From assembly GCF_003688625.1 (NCBI RefSeq), contig NZ_RCWY01000003.1:744001-808000 (forward strand): a stretch of 64,000 nucleotides of DNA, read 5' to 3'. Shown here in pieces: positions 38,079 through 47,579 of this stretch (position 1 is the first letter of the stretch; each line of letters starts with the position of its first letter). A program made the translations under genes and the position numbers. The stretch comes from Sphingomonas sp. PP-CE-3A-406. GTDB taxonomy: Bacteria > Pseudomonadota > Alphaproteobacteria > Sphingomonadales > Sphingomonadaceae. The notes under the pieces were generated by a model. That model made no database searches and had not been told where the DNA came from. It was given only the letters and a program-made list of their open reading frames with translations.

Positions 38079-39686
38079 TCAATTCGTCTCAGCTCGCGGT
38101 GCGCCGCTCATCGCCACCGGCTGCGGTCCGCCTGCGGTGGCCTCCAGCGTCGAGTCTCCACCGAGGACGCGGTACAGCGTCACGCGGTTGCTCGCGCCGA
38201 CGAGTTGCGTCGCGACGAGGTTACGCTGCGCCGTGTACAGCGAGCGCTGCGCGTCGAGCGAGTTGAGGAAGGTGTCGATCCCGCCGCGATAGCGCGCGTC
38301 GGACAGGCGGTAGGTATCGAGGGCCGCTTCGGAGAAGTTCTGGTTTGCCTTCAACTGGTCCGCGATCGTGCCCTGGCGTGCGAGTGCGTCGGCGGTCTCC
38401 TGGAACGCGGTCTGGATCGTCTTCTCATAGGTGGCGAGTGCGGCGTCGCGTTGCGCCTTCGAATAGGCGACCCCGGCGATCCCGGCGCCGGCGCGGAAAA
38501 TCGGATAGCTGACCGAGGGCGCGACCGAGTAATTGAACGCACCGCCGCTGAACAGCGAGGTGAGCGACGTGCTGGCAAACCCGAGGATGCCGGTGAGCGA
38601 AATCTTCGGGAACAGTTCCGCACGCGCCGCGCCGATCTCGGCGTTCGTGGCGCGGAGCTGGTATTCGGATTCGACGACGTCCGGTCGGCGCAGGAGGATG
38701 CTGCTGTCGAGCCCGGCCGGCAGCGTGGCGACGGTCGGCAGCGCCTGTTCGATCGAGGCGGGCAACAGGCTGGCATCGACCGGCGCGCCGACGAGCAGTT
38801 GCAGCGCGTTGACGTCCTGCGCGAGCGCGGTGCGTTGCTGCGCGAGGTCGGATTGCGCGGTGAACAGGATCTGCTGCGCCTGACGGAGATCGGTGCGTGG
38901 GGCGACGCCGCCGCGCAGCCGCGCGTTGGTCAGCGTGACGCTGCGCTGCGAACTCGACACCGTGTCCTGCGCGATCTTGAGCAGGCTCTGGTCCGACGCG
39001 TAGGTGAGCCATGCATCGGCAATGTCGCCGACCAGCGTCAGGCGGGTGGCGCGCGCGGCGGCTTCGGTCGCGAAATAGCGGTCGAGCGCGGCGCTGGTGA
39101 GCGAGCGGATGCGACCGAAGAGGTCGAGCTCGAACGCGGTGGTGCCGAGGTCGACCGAGAAGGCGCTGTTCGAGCTCGACGAGCTGACGACCGATCCGGT
39201 GCCCGTACCTGTCCCGCCTGTACCGACGCCGCCCGTGCCTGTGCCGGTCCCAGTGTTGCCGGTACCCGTTCCAGTTCCGGTCCCGGTATTGCCACCCGTT
39301 CCCGTACCGCCCGTTCCGCTCGTAACGGTGTTGCGGGTACCTCTGCCGCCGCCGGAATAACTGTAGCGGCCGCTGGCATCGACCTGCGGCAACAGGTCGG
39401 CGCGCTGGATGCGGTATTGCGCGCGGGTCGACGCGATGTTGGCGGCGGCGACGCGGAGATCGCGGTTGTTGGCGAGCGCCTGGACGATGATCTGCTGGAG
39501 TCGCGAGTCCTTGAAGACGTCGCGGTAGGTGATCGCGGGAAGCGTCGCCTCTGACTGGCGCAGATACGCGTCGCCGACCGGAAGCGACGGCGGCACGGGG
39601 AGTTCGGTTCGCGCGTATTTCGGCGCGAGCGAGCAGCCGCCGAGTGCGGTCGAAGCGGCGAGGATCAGGACTAGCGAGCGCATCAT
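38079..39686 (-). CDS. RND efflux outer-membrane factor (NodT/OprM family) with Gly/Thr repeat insert
   Basis: This 535-residue TolC-like lipoprotein has a signal with lipobox LGGCSLAPKY (Cys18). Two repeats of the outer-membrane-factor fold follow, e.g. VFKDSRLQQIIVQALANNRDLRVAAANI and DLRQAQQILFTAQSDLAQQRT. Its channel joins the pump encoded upstream. Residues about 118-165 are an almost pure Gly/Thr run (GTGTGTGTGNTGTGTGTGG) where the first surface loop of the beta-barrel should be. The ATG at 39686 overlaps the pump stop (ATGA). Last gene of the three-gene efflux operon. Confidence 0.93.
   Translation of the reverse strand: MMRSLVLILAASTALGGCSLAPKYARTELPVPPSLPVGDAYLRQSEATLPAITYRDVFKDSRLQQIIVQALANNRDLRVAAANIASTRAQYRIQRADLLPQVDASGRYSYSGGGRGTRNTVTSGTGGTGTGGNTGTGTGTGTGNTGTGTGTGGVGTGGTGTGTGSVVSSSSSNSAFSVDLGTTAFELDLFGRIRSLTSAALDRYFATEAAARATRLTLVGDIADAWLTYASDQSLLKIAQDTVSSSQRSVTLTNARLRGGVAPRTDLRQAQQILFTAQSDLAQQRTALAQDVNALQLLVGAPVDASLLPASIEQALPTVATLPAGLDSSILLRRPDVVESEYQLRATNAEIGAARAELFPKISLTGILGFASTSLTSLFSGGAFNYSVAPSVSYPIFRAGAGIAGVAYSKAQRDAALATYEKTIQTAFQETADALARQGTIADQLKANQNFSEAALDTYRLSDARYRGGIDTFLNSLDAQRSLYTAQRNLVATQLVGASNRVTLYRVLGGDSTLEATAGGPQPVAMSGAPRAETN
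39192..39335 (-). repeat. Gly/Thr-coding low-complexity tandem repeat
   Basis: About 144 bp inside the outer-membrane factor gene consists of degenerate GGNACN-type hexamers (GGTACC, GGAACT, GGCACG on the minus strand), encoding alternating Gly-Thr with a few Asn and Val. It is in frame and would change loop length in steps of two residues if slipped. Confidence 0.85.
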
Positions 39687-42600
39687 GCGGGCTCCGGCCG
39701 GTGAGGGCCCTGTGGTTCGGGTGGTTCGAGCGGTTCGTTGTGATCGCCATCGGATCCATGGCCGTCATGGCCGTGGTCGTCGTCATGGCCCTGGAAGCCT
39801 GTCGGCTTGCCCCGCAGCTTGGCGATGCCGTCGCGTGCGCCGCGGCGGACGAGGACGAAGAACAGCGGGATGTAGAAAATGGCCAGGATCGTCGCGGTCA
39901 GCATGCCGCCGACCACCGCGGTCCCGATCGCGATGCGGCTGTTCGCACCGGCACCGGTCGATAGGGCCAGCGGCAACACGCCGAGGATGAACGCGAACGA
40001 CGTCATCAGGATCGGGCGCAACCGGATCTTCGCCGCAGACAGTGCCGCCTCGATGACCCGCTTGCCCTTCCTCTCCTCCTGTTCGGCGAACTCGATCATC
40101 AGGATCGCGTTCTTCGCGGCAAGACCCATCGTCGTGAGCAGGCCGATCTGGAGATACACGTCGTTGATGAGGCCCCGCAGCGTCACTGCGAGGATCGCGC
40201 CGACGAGGCCCAATGGGATTACCAGCAGCACCGCGATCGGAATCGACCAGCTTTCGTACAGCGCGGCGAGGCACAGGAACACGACCAGCAGCGACAAGCC
40301 GTAGAGGAACGGCGCCTGACCCGAGGACAGGCGTTCCTGATACGACAGGCCGGACCAGGCGATCGAGGTGCCGGGGATCTGGCCGGCGAGCTGCGCGATC
40401 TTCTCCATCGCGTCGCCGGAACTGACGCCGGGCGCGCCCGAGCCCTGGATCTCGTACGACGCGATGCCGTTGAACCGCGACATCGTCGTCGGGGCCTGGC
40501 CCCAACTCGTCTTCGCGAACGACGAGAACGGCGCCATCTGGCCGTTGGATCCGCGCACGAACCATTGGCTCAGGTCGGAGGGCTGCGCACGGAACTGCGC
40601 GTCGCCCTGGACATAGACGCGCTTCACACGGCCACGGTCGATGAAGTCGTTGACGTACTGGCCACCCCAGGCGGTCGACAGCGTCGAGTTCACGTTCGCC
40701 TGCGTCAGCCCGAGCGTCGACAGCTTCTGCTGGTTGGTGTCGACGTGCAGCGTCGCGACATCGGGCAGTTCGGTGAGGCGGATCGCGGTCAGCGACGAAT
40801 CCGCACGCGCGAGCGCGAGCAGCTTGTCGCGCGCGGCATTGAACTCGGTCTGGCTGAGGCTGCCGCTGTTCTGCAACTCCATCGTGAAGCCGTTCGACGA
40901 ACCGAGACCGCGGACCGCCGGCGGCACGAGCGAATAGACCTGTGCGTCACGGAAGCCGGCGAACGCCTTCGACGCACGACCGGTGATCGCGTCGGCGGTG
41001 TTTTCCTTGCCCTTGCGATCGTCCCACGGTGCGAACGCGATGAAGCCCTGGCCCGTGTTCTGGCCGCTCGCGCCGCCACCGCCGCCACCGCTGACGGTGA
41101 ACATCGTGCGGACGTTGGCCTTCTCGTTGGTGTAGTAATATTGCTCGATCTGCTTTTGCAACGCGAAGGTGCGGCCTTGCGTGGCGCCGGCGGGCAACTG
41201 GAACTGGACGATACCCGAGCCCTGGTCCTCGGTCGGCAGGAAGCCCGTCGGCAGTCGCAGGAACAGCACCGCGAGTACCGCGACGACCACAGCATAAATG
41301 AGCAGGAACAGCCACTTGCGGTCGATCACCGACTGGACCGCACTCGTGTATTTCTGCGTGCCCTTTTCGAACCCGCTGTTGAACTTGTCGCCCGCGCGCG
41401 TGAAAAAGTGCGCGACCTTGGGGAATTTGCGTTCGCCCCAGCTCTTCTCGTGATTGCCGTCGGCGTCCTTCTGCTTCTGCTTGAGCAGCGTCGCAGTGAG
41501 GGCGGGGGAGAGGATCAGCGCGACCAGCACCGACAGGACCATCGCCGACACCATCGTCAGCGAGAACTGGCGGTAGATCACGCCGGTCGAGCCGCCGAAG
41601 AACGCCATCGGTAGGAACACCGCCGACAGCACCAGCGCGATCGCAACCAGCGCGACGGTGATCTCGTTCATCGATTCGATTGTCGCCTCCCGAGGCGTCA
41701 TCTCGGGATTTTCCTCCATCAAGCGCTCGACGTTCTCGACCACGACGATCGCGTCGTCGACCAGCAAGCCGATCGCGAGCACGAGTCCGAACAGCGTCAA
41801 CGTGTTGATCGAGAAGCCGGCGAGATAGAACACGCCGAACGTGCCGAGCAGCACGACCGGCACGGCGATCGTCGGGATCAACGTCGCGCGCCAGCTTTGC
41901 AGGAACACGAACATCACGATGACGACGAGGATGACGGCCTCGATCAGCGTCTTGACGACCTCGTCGATCGACAGCTTGATGAAGTCGGTGGTGTCGTTGG
42001 CGTAGGCGAATTTCAGGCCGGGTGGGAAGCTCTTGGCGGACTTGGCGACGAACGCCTTGACCAGCTCGGCGGTCTTGAGCGCATCGGCGCCGGGCGCGAG
42101 CAGCACCGCGATACCGGCGCCGGGATGCGCGTTGACGCGGCTGCGCGCATTGTAGTTCTCCGCGCCCAGTTCGATCCGGGCAACGTCGCGCAGCTTGACC
42201 ACGGCGCTGTCGTTGGTCGTCTTCAGGATGATGTTGGCGAACTGCTCAGGCGTCTGGAGGCGCGACTGCGCGGTGACGGTCGCGTTGAGCATCTGCGTGT
42301 CGGGCTGGGGCTGGCCACCGAGTTCGCCGGCGGCGACTTCGGTGTTCTGCGCCTGGATCGCGGTCGTCACGTCGCTCGGGATCAGCTGATAACTCGCGAG
42401 CTTGTTCGGGTTCAGCCAGATCCGCATCGCGTATTGCGCGCCGAACACGTTGCTGTCGCCGATGCCGGGAATACGGCCGAGCGGGTCCTGCAGGTTCGAG
42501 ACGAGGTAGTCGGAGACGTCCTGGTTGGTCAGCTTGTCGGTCTCGTCATAGACGCCGACGATCAGGAGGTTGTCCGGGTTCGACTTGCGCACCACGAGGC

Positions 42601-42979
42601 CCTGCTGCTGGACCTGCGTGGGGAGGCGGGACAGCGTCTGCTGGACCTGGTTCTGGACCTGGACCTGCGCGATGTCGGGATCGGTGCCCTTCTCGAACGT
42701 CACGGTGATCGTCACCGACCCGCGCGACGACGAGGACGAGCTGAAATAGATCAGCCCGTCGATGCCGGTCAGCGACTGCTCGACGACCTGCGTGACGCTG
42801 TTCTGGATGGTCTGGGCGTTCGCGCCAGGGAAGGTCGCGCGGACGGTCACCTGCGGCGGCGCGACGTCGGGGTACTGCGCGATCGGCAGGCTCATGATCG
42901 CGCCGATGCCGCCAAGCATCACGATGATCGCGAGCACCCAGGCGAAGATCGGGCGATCGATGAAGACACGGGACAACAT
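39683..42979 (-). CDS. RND multidrug efflux pump, HAE1 (AcrB/MexB) family
   Basis: This 1098-residue inner-membrane trimeric pump starts MLSRVFIDRPIFAWVLAIIV. The proton-relay Asp pair is in GLLVDDAIVVVENVERL (TM4) and the Lys in TTMGLAAKNAILMIEFAEQ (TM10). Large periplasmic loops carry the porter domain. It expels hydrophobic drugs with protons through the adaptor and outer-membrane factor. It is about 50 residues longer than AcrB because of a C-terminal cytosolic tail rich in His and Asp (GHDDDHGHDGHG), then Pro/Glu. The start ATG is 7 bp after the adaptor stop; the stop overlaps the outer-membrane factor start. Confidence 0.96.
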   Translation of the reverse strand: MLSRVFIDRPIFAWVLAIIVMLGGIGAIMSLPIAQYPDVAPPQVTVRATFPGANAQTIQNSVTQVVEQSLTGIDGLIYFSSSSSSRGSVTITVTFEKGTDPDIAQVQVQNQVQQTLSRLPTQVQQQGLVVRKSNPDNLLIVGVYDETDKLTNQDVSDYLVSNLQDPLGRIPGIGDSNVFGAQYAMRIWLNPNKLASYQLIPSDVTTAIQAQNTEVAAGELGGQPQPDTQMLNATVTAQSRLQTPEQFANIILKTTNDSAVVKLRDVARIELGAENYNARSRVNAHPGAGIAVLLAPGADALKTAELVKAFVAKSAKSFPPGLKFAYANDTTDFIKLSIDEVVKTLIEAVILVVIVMFVFLQSWRATLIPTIAVPVVLLGTFGVFYLAGFSINTLTLFGLVLAIGLLVDDAIVVVENVERLMEENPEMTPREATIESMNEITVALVAIALVLSAVFLPMAFFGGSTGVIYRQFSLTMVSAMVLSVLVALILSPALTATLLKQKQKDADGNHEKSWGERKFPKVAHFFTRAGDKFNSGFEKGTQKYTSAVQSVIDRKWLFLLIYAVVVAVLAVLFLRLPTGFLPTEDQGSGIVQFQLPAGATQGRTFALQKQIEQYYYTNEKANVRTMFTVSGGGGGGASGQNTGQGFIAFAPWDDRKGKENTADAITGRASKAFAGFRDAQVYSLVPPAVRGLGSSNGFTMELQNSGSLSQTEFNAARDKLLALARADSSLTAIRLTELPDVATLHVDTNQQKLSTLGLTQANVNSTLSTAWGGQYVNDFIDRGRVKRVYVQGDAQFRAQPSDLSQWFVRGSNGQMAPFSSFAKTSWGQAPTTMSRFNGIASYEIQGSGAPGVSSGDAMEKIAQLAGQIPGTSIAWSGLSYQERLSSGQAPFLYGLSLLVVFLCLAALYESWSIPIAVLLVIPLGLVGAILAVTLRGLINDVYLQIGLLTTMGLAAKNAILMIEFAEQEERKGKRVIEAALSAAKIRLRPILMTSFAFILGVLPLALSTGAGANSRIAIGTAVVGGMLTATILAIFYIPLFFVLVRRGARDGIAKLRGKPTGFQGHDDDHGHDGHGSDGDHNEPLEPPEPQGPHRPEPA

Positions 42980-42985
42980 AAGGGC

Positions 42986-44212
42986 TTAGCCGGCCTTTTT
43001 CTGGCTGGAGTCGCCACCGGAGGAGTCATCCTTGGGCGCTTCGATCTTCTGCGCGGTGTTTTCCGGCACCGGCTTCACGCCCTGGTTCGGCGCGATCTTC
43101 GACAGGCCTTGCGTGATGATCCTGTCGCCGGGATTGAGCCCGCTGGTGACGACCCAGAACGCGCCCTGCGTGCGGTCCGCCTTGATCTTCTTCTGCACCG
43201 CCTTGTTGTTCGCATCGACGACATAGACCGTTGCATTGCCCTTTGCATCGCGCGAGACGCCCGCCTGCGGGACGAGGAACGCGCGCTGGTTGATCGCCTG
43301 CGCGAACTTGGCCTGGACGAACATGCCGGGCAGCAGCAGCCCCTGTGGATTGGGGAAGCGCGCGCGCAGCGTCACGGTGCCGGTCTCGGTGTTGACCAGC
43401 GCTTCGGCGAACTCGACAGTGCCGGTCGCGCCGTATTCGCTGCCGTCCTCGAGCGTCAGGCGGACTTCGGCGCGGGTCGCGACGATGCCGTTCTGGCCGA
43501 GCGAGCGGCGTAGCGCGAGCAGATCCCCGGATGACTGCTGGATATCGACGAACATCGGATCGAGCCGCTGGATCTGCGCGAGCGGATCGGTCTGTGTCGC
43601 GGAGACGAGCGCGCCGACGGTGAACAGCGAGCGGCCGATGCGCCCGGTGATCGGGGCGGGTACCGTCGTGAACTTGAGGTTGATCTGCGCGGTTTCGAGC
43701 GCCGCGCGGGTCTGCGCGACCGAGGCAGTGGCCTGGCGCGAGGTGGCGACCGCGTTGGTGTAATCCTGTTTGCTGATCGCCTCCATCTCGGCGAGCGGCT
43801 TGTAGCGCTGCGCGAGGATGGTCTGCGCCTGCTGGTTGGCGCGTGCGCTCTGGAGGTTGGCCTGCGCTTCGTTGGCGGCGGCGCGGTAGAGGCGCGGGTC
43901 GATCTCGTAGAGCGGCTGGCCCTTCTTGACGAGCGTACCCTCGGTGAAGAACCGCCGGCGGATGATGCCGGTAACCTGGGGGCGGACGTCCGAGCTTTCG
44001 AACGCGGTGGTGCGGCCGCTGAGTTCGGTGGTCATCGCGACGCTGGTCGGCTGGACGACGACATAGCCGACGGTCGGCGTGCCCTGGCCCGGCTGGCCGC
44101 CGCGGCCTGCCTTGCCCTGGGCCTTGTCGCCGCCGCCGGAACAGGCCGCGAGCGCCAGTGCCGGCACCAGCAGAATGGCGCACCGCCGCGCAGAAATTCG
44201 TGTGGCTATCAA
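42986..44212 (-). CDS. RND efflux periplasmic adaptor (membrane fusion protein)
   Basis: This 408-residue AcrA/MexA-type lipoprotein has a signal ARRCAILLVPALALAAC (lipobox LAAC), then a barrel-sandwich hybrid half FFTEGTLVKKGQPLYEIDPRLY, an alpha-hairpin (RAAANEAQANLQSARANQQA) and the return half ITGRIGRSLFTVGALVSA. It bridges the pump and outer-membrane factor. The start is set at TTG 44212, the only start codon fitting a normal signal peptide; the open frame to 44470 crosses repeat DNA and is spurious. No strong ribosome-binding site or TetR regulator gene lies nearby. Confidence 0.9.
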   Translation of the reverse strand: MIATRISARRCAILLVPALALAACSGGGDKAQGKAGRGGQPGQGTPTVGYVVVQPTSVAMTTELSGRTTAFESSDVRPQVTGIIRRRFFTEGTLVKKGQPLYEIDPRLYRAAANEAQANLQSARANQQAQTILAQRYKPLAEMEAISKQDYTNAVATSRQATASVAQTRAALETAQINLKFTTVPAPITGRIGRSLFTVGALVSATQTDPLAQIQRLDPMFVDIQQSSGDLLALRRSLGQNGIVATRAEVRLTLEDGSEYGATGTVEFAEALVNTETGTVTLRARFPNPQGLLLPGMFVQAKFAQAINQRAFLVPQAGVSRDAKGNATVYVVDANNKAVQKKIKADRTQGAFWVVTSGLNPGDRIITQGLSKIAPNQGVKPVPENTAQKIEAPKDDSSGGDSSQKKAG

Positions 44213-44361
44213 GTTTGGTAATCCGCGATCAGGTGTTGGTCGGGCTAAACCACGAGGATGTACCAGAAGTATGTCAGTTGAAAAGCGGGGGTGAGAAATA
44301 GGGAAGAAAGAGTAACCTGTTTCGCTGCTGAGGGATGTTTCTGCCTTCGCTGCCGAAGAGA

Positions 44362-44419
44362 TTGTTTCCCCGCGAAGGCGGGGATCCAGACTGGGCTCCC
44401 GCCTTCGCGGGAGAACAAG
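44362..44419. repeat. Intergenic palindrome, family A
   Basis: TTGTTTCCCCGCGAAGGCGG...CCAGACTGGG...CCGCCTTCGCGGGAGAACAA, nearly identical to the copy at 37821-37878. First of three stacked elements between the efflux operon and rpiA. Confidence 0.88.
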
Positions 44420-44465
44420 GAAGGGCTTACTCCCGCATCCACACGCACCACCGTGTATCCACTGC

Positions 44466-44572
44466 ACCACCCCGGCGGAGGCCGGGGTCCAATTGGAGAG
44501 GCCGTGGTAGCGAGGGACGGCGCTTCGTTAGCAACGTTCCCCAATTGGGCCCCGGCCTCCGCCGGGGTGGTG
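44466..44572. repeat. Intergenic palindrome, family B
   Basis: CACCCCGGCGGAGGCCGGGG pairs with CCCCGGCCTCCGCCGGGGTG, with inner CCAATTGG arms and a centre that shares GTTAGCAACGTT with the copy at 37911. Second stacked element. Confidence 0.88.
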
Positions 44573-44603
44573 GGTGGGGGGGCTCGCCCCCTTGCGCGCA
44601 TCC

Positions 44604-44727
44604 CGTCATCCTGACGAAAGTCAGGATCCAGAGTTGCGAGGGGATCGTTTGTGGCTCTGGGTCCTGACTTTCGTCAGGATGACGAGTGGTTCGCCATGGC
44701 AACGCGTGGTTCGTCAGGATGACGAGT
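44604..44727. repeat. Intergenic palindrome, family C, plus a duplicated half-arm
   Basis: CGTCATCCTGACGAAAGTCAGGATCC pairs with GTCCTGACTTTCGTCAGGATGACG (to 44684). A further copy of the outer arm, TCGTCAGGATGACGAG, follows at 44711-44726, ending 18 bp before the rpiA ATG. Another family C copy is at 55601-55685. The rest of the 44213-44744 gap shows no gene. Confidence 0.85.
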
Positions 44728-44744
44728 ATTTTGGGGCAGCGGCG

Positions 44745-45419
44745 ATGATCGATGACGACAAGAAGGCCGCCGCGGTTGCTGCGGTGGCGGAAGTTCGAGA
44801 TGGGATGCTGGTCGGACTTGGGACCGGATCTACCGCCGCGTTCGCGATCCGGACGCTTGGCGAGCGGGTCGCCCTGGGGCTGCAGATCCGCGCCGTCGTC
44901 ACCTCCGAAGCTTCCGGCAAGCTCGCCCGCGAGCTCGGCATCGAGATTCTCGACTTTGCCGCCATCGCCCAGGTCGACCTCACGATCGACGGCGCGGACG
45001 AGATCGACGCCCGCTGTTTCGCGATCAAGGGCGCAGGGGGGGCGATGTTGCGGGAGAAGATCGTCGCCGCAAGCTCGGCACGGATGGTCGTGATCGCGGA
45101 TGGCTCCAAGCGTGTCGACCGGATCGGCGCGGCCAAGCTGCCGGTCGAGGTGCTGCCCTTCGCCAGCGCGTATGTTATGCGCGCCCTCACGGATACCGGC
45201 GCTGCGCCCGTCATCCGCCACAACTACCGGACGGACCAAGGCAATCTCGTCGTCGACTGCCACTTCGCGACCCTCGAAGATCCCCGCGCAACCGCCACCA
45301 CGCTCGCCGCGATCCCCGGTATTCTCGGCCACGGGCTGTTCCTCGACGAGGTCGATGCCGCGTATATTGCAACGAGCGGCGTCGTTACGCGACTGGAACG
45401 GACGGGTGCATCCGACTAA
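44745..45419 (+). CDS. rpiA: Ribose-5-phosphate isomerase A
   Basis: This 224-residue enzyme interconverts ribose-5-phosphate and ribulose-5-phosphate. Motifs are VGLGTGSTAAFAI, the catalytic loop TIDGADEID, KGAGGAMLREKIVA with the conserved Lys and Glu, and NLVVDC. The ATG at 44745 gives the family's length; the open frame back to 44574 is inside the palindromes. First gene of the pentose-phosphate cluster and 69 bp before tkt. In that 69-bp gap GCATCC...GGATGC arms (45422-45450) surround GTTGGCAAC, a possible operator. Confidence 0.95.
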   Translation: MIDDDKKAAAVAAVAEVRDGMLVGLGTGSTAAFAIRTLGERVALGLQIRAVVTSEASGKLARELGIEILDFAAIAQVDLTIDGADEIDARCFAIKGAGGAMLREKIVAASSARMVVIADGSKRVDRIGAAKLPVEVLPFASAYVMRALTDTGAAPVIRHNYRTDQGNLVVDCHFATLEDPRATATTLAAIPGILGHGLFLDEVDAAYIATSGVVTRLERTGASD

Positions 45420-45488
45420 AGGCATCCTATGTTGGCAACCAGATCGGATGCGCGGCGTTCGGTCACCGTCTAGAGCGAGGCTTCTTCC

Positions 45489-47579
45489 ATGACCGATACC
45501 GCAACCGCCCCCACCAAGGCGGACCCTATGCTGCACGAGGACGGCTCCCCCGAGCGTCTGGCGATCGATACCATCCGCACGCTGTCGATGGACGCGGTGC
45601 AGAAGGCCAATTCGGGCCATCCCGGCACGCCGATGGCGCTCGCGCCGGTCGGCTACACGCTCTGGTCGAAGTTCCTGCGCTACGATCCCAAGCACGCCGA
45701 CTGGCCCAACCGCGACCGCTTCGTGCTGTCGGTCGGCCATGCGTCGATGCTGCTCTATTCGCTGATCCACCTCGCCAAGATCGAAGAGATCGACGCCGAG
45801 GGTAACAAGACCGGCAAGGAGGCCGTCAGCCTCGCCGACATCGAGCAGTTCCGCCAGCTGTCGTCGAAAACCCCCGGTCACCCGGAATATCGTCACACCA
45901 CCGGCGTCGAGACCACGACGGGTCCGCTCGGCCAGGGTTGCGGCAATTCGGTCGGCATGGCGATCGCCGAGCGCTGGCTCGCGGCGCGCTACAACAGGGA
46001 CGGCTTCACGCTGTTCGACCATGACGTCTACACGATCTGTGGCGACGGCGACATGATGGAGGGCGTCTCGGCCGAGGCGGCGAGCCTCGCCGGCCACCTC
46101 AAGCTCAGCAACCTGTGCTGGATCTACGACAGCAACCACATCTCGATCGAGGGCGCGACCGATCTCGCATTCGACGAGGATGTCGGCCTGCGCTTCGACG
46201 CCTATGGCTGGAACGTCATCCACATCGACGACGCGAACGACACTGCTGCGCTGAGCCGCGCGATCGAGACGTTCAAGGCGACCACCGACAAGCCGACCTT
46301 CATCGTCGTGCATTCGGTGATCGGTTACGGCAGCCCCAAGGCGGGTAGCGAGAAGGCGCACGGTGAGCCGCTCGGCGAGGAGAATATCCGCCTCACCAAG
46401 CAGGCGTATGGCTGGCCCGAGGACAAGTCGTTCTACGTGCCGGACGGCGTGATCGAGCATTTTAACGGTGCCATCGCCGAGCGTGGCGCCAAGCTGCGCG
46501 ACGAATGGGTCGCGCTGACCGACAAGTATCGCGGTGCCTATCCAGAGCTTTCCGCGGAACTCGATCTGCTGCTCAAGGACGAGCTGCCCGAGGGCTGGGA
46601 TGCCGACATCCCGACCTTCGAGGCGGACGCCAAGGGCGTCGCCAGCCGTGATTCGGGCGGCAAGGTGCTCAACGCGATCGCGGCGAAGGTGCCGTGGCTG
46701 ATCGGTGGTTCGGCCGATCTCGCGCCGTCGACCAAGACCGACATCAAGGGCCAGCCCTCGTTCGAGGCGGAGAATTACGCCGGCCGGAACTTCCATTTCG
46801 GCATCCGCGAACACGGCATGGGCGCGATCGTCAACGGCATGGCGCTGTCGCACCTGCGCTCCTACGGCTCCACCTTCCTGGTGTTCGCCGACTATATGCG
46901 CGCGCCGGTGCGCCTGTCGGCGATCATGGAGGTCGGCGCGATCTGGGTGTTCACGCACGATTCGATCGGCGTCGGCGAGGACGGCCCGACGCATCAGCCG
47001 ATCGAGCATCTTGCCACGCTGCGCGCGATTCCCGGCCTCGACACGATCCGTCCGAGCGACGCGAACGAAGTCGTCGCGGCATGGAAGGCGGTCCTGAAGG
47101 ACGCCAGCACGCCCGCCGCGCTGATCATGTCGCGCCAGGCTTTGCCGACGCTCGACCGGACCAAGTACGCAAGCGCCGATGGGCTCGAAAAGGGCGGCTA
47201 TGTCCTCGCGGATAGCGACGGCACGCCCGACGTGATCCTGATCGCGACCGGCAGCGAAGTGTCGCTGGTCGTCGAGGCGCACGAGAAGCTGACCGCGGAC
47301 GGTGTGAAGAGCCGGGTCGTGTCGATGCCGAGCTGGTATCGCTACGAACTGCAGGATGCCGCGTACAAGGAAAGCGTGCTGCCGCGCGAAGTGCGGGCGC
47401 GCGTTGCGGTCGAGATGGCCGGGTCGATCGGTTGGGACCGCTATGTCGGGCTCGACGGCGCGACCGTGACGATGTCGACGTTCGGGGCTTCGGCACCGCT
47501 CGCCAAGCTGCAGGACAAGTTCGGGTTCACCGTCGACAATGTCGTCAAGGTCGCCCGCCAAGTGATGGAGACCAAGTGA
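45489..47579 (+). CDS. tkt: Transketolase
   Basis: This 696-residue thiamine-diphosphate enzyme moves two-carbon ketol units between pentose-phosphate sugars. The N-terminal domain has ANSGHPGTPMALAPVGYTLW, the cofactor motif GDGDMMEGVSAEAASLAGHLKLSN and HISIEGATDLAF. The Pyr domain has the catalytic Glu in FGIREHGMGAIVNGMAL and DSIGVGEDGPTHQPIEH. Full length for the family. Its stop overlaps the transaldolase start (TGATG), so the two are translationally coupled. Confidence 0.97.
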   Translation: MTDTATAPTKADPMLHEDGSPERLAIDTIRTLSMDAVQKANSGHPGTPMALAPVGYTLWSKFLRYDPKHADWPNRDRFVLSVGHASMLLYSLIHLAKIEEIDAEGNKTGKEAVSLADIEQFRQLSSKTPGHPEYRHTTGVETTTGPLGQGCGNSVGMAIAERWLAARYNRDGFTLFDHDVYTICGDGDMMEGVSAEAASLAGHLKLSNLCWIYDSNHISIEGATDLAFDEDVGLRFDAYGWNVIHIDDANDTAALSRAIETFKATTDKPTFIVVHSVIGYGSPKAGSEKAHGEPLGEENIRLTKQAYGWPEDKSFYVPDGVIEHFNGAIAERGAKLRDEWVALTDKYRGAYPELSAELDLLLKDELPEGWDADIPTFEADAKGVASRDSGGKVLNAIAAKVPWLIGGSADLAPSTKTDIKGQPSFEAENYAGRNFHFGIREHGMGAIVNGMALSHLRSYGSTFLVFADYMRAPVRLSAIMEVGAIWVFTHDSIGVGEDGPTHQPIEHLATLRAIPGLDTIRPSDANEVVAAWKAVLKDASTPAALIMSRQALPTLDRTKYASADGLEKGGYVLADSDGTPDVILIATGSEVSLVVEAHEKLTADGVKSRVVSMPSWYRYELQDAAYKESVLPREVRARVAVEMAGSIGWDRYVGLDGATVTMSTFGASAPLAKLQDKFGFTVDNVVKVARQVMETK

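Noticed and set aside
44427..47561. Minus-strand open frame of 1044 codons over rpiA and tkt
   Set aside because: Antisense shadow of two clearly recognisable enzymes; no motif and its end lies inside repeat DNA.
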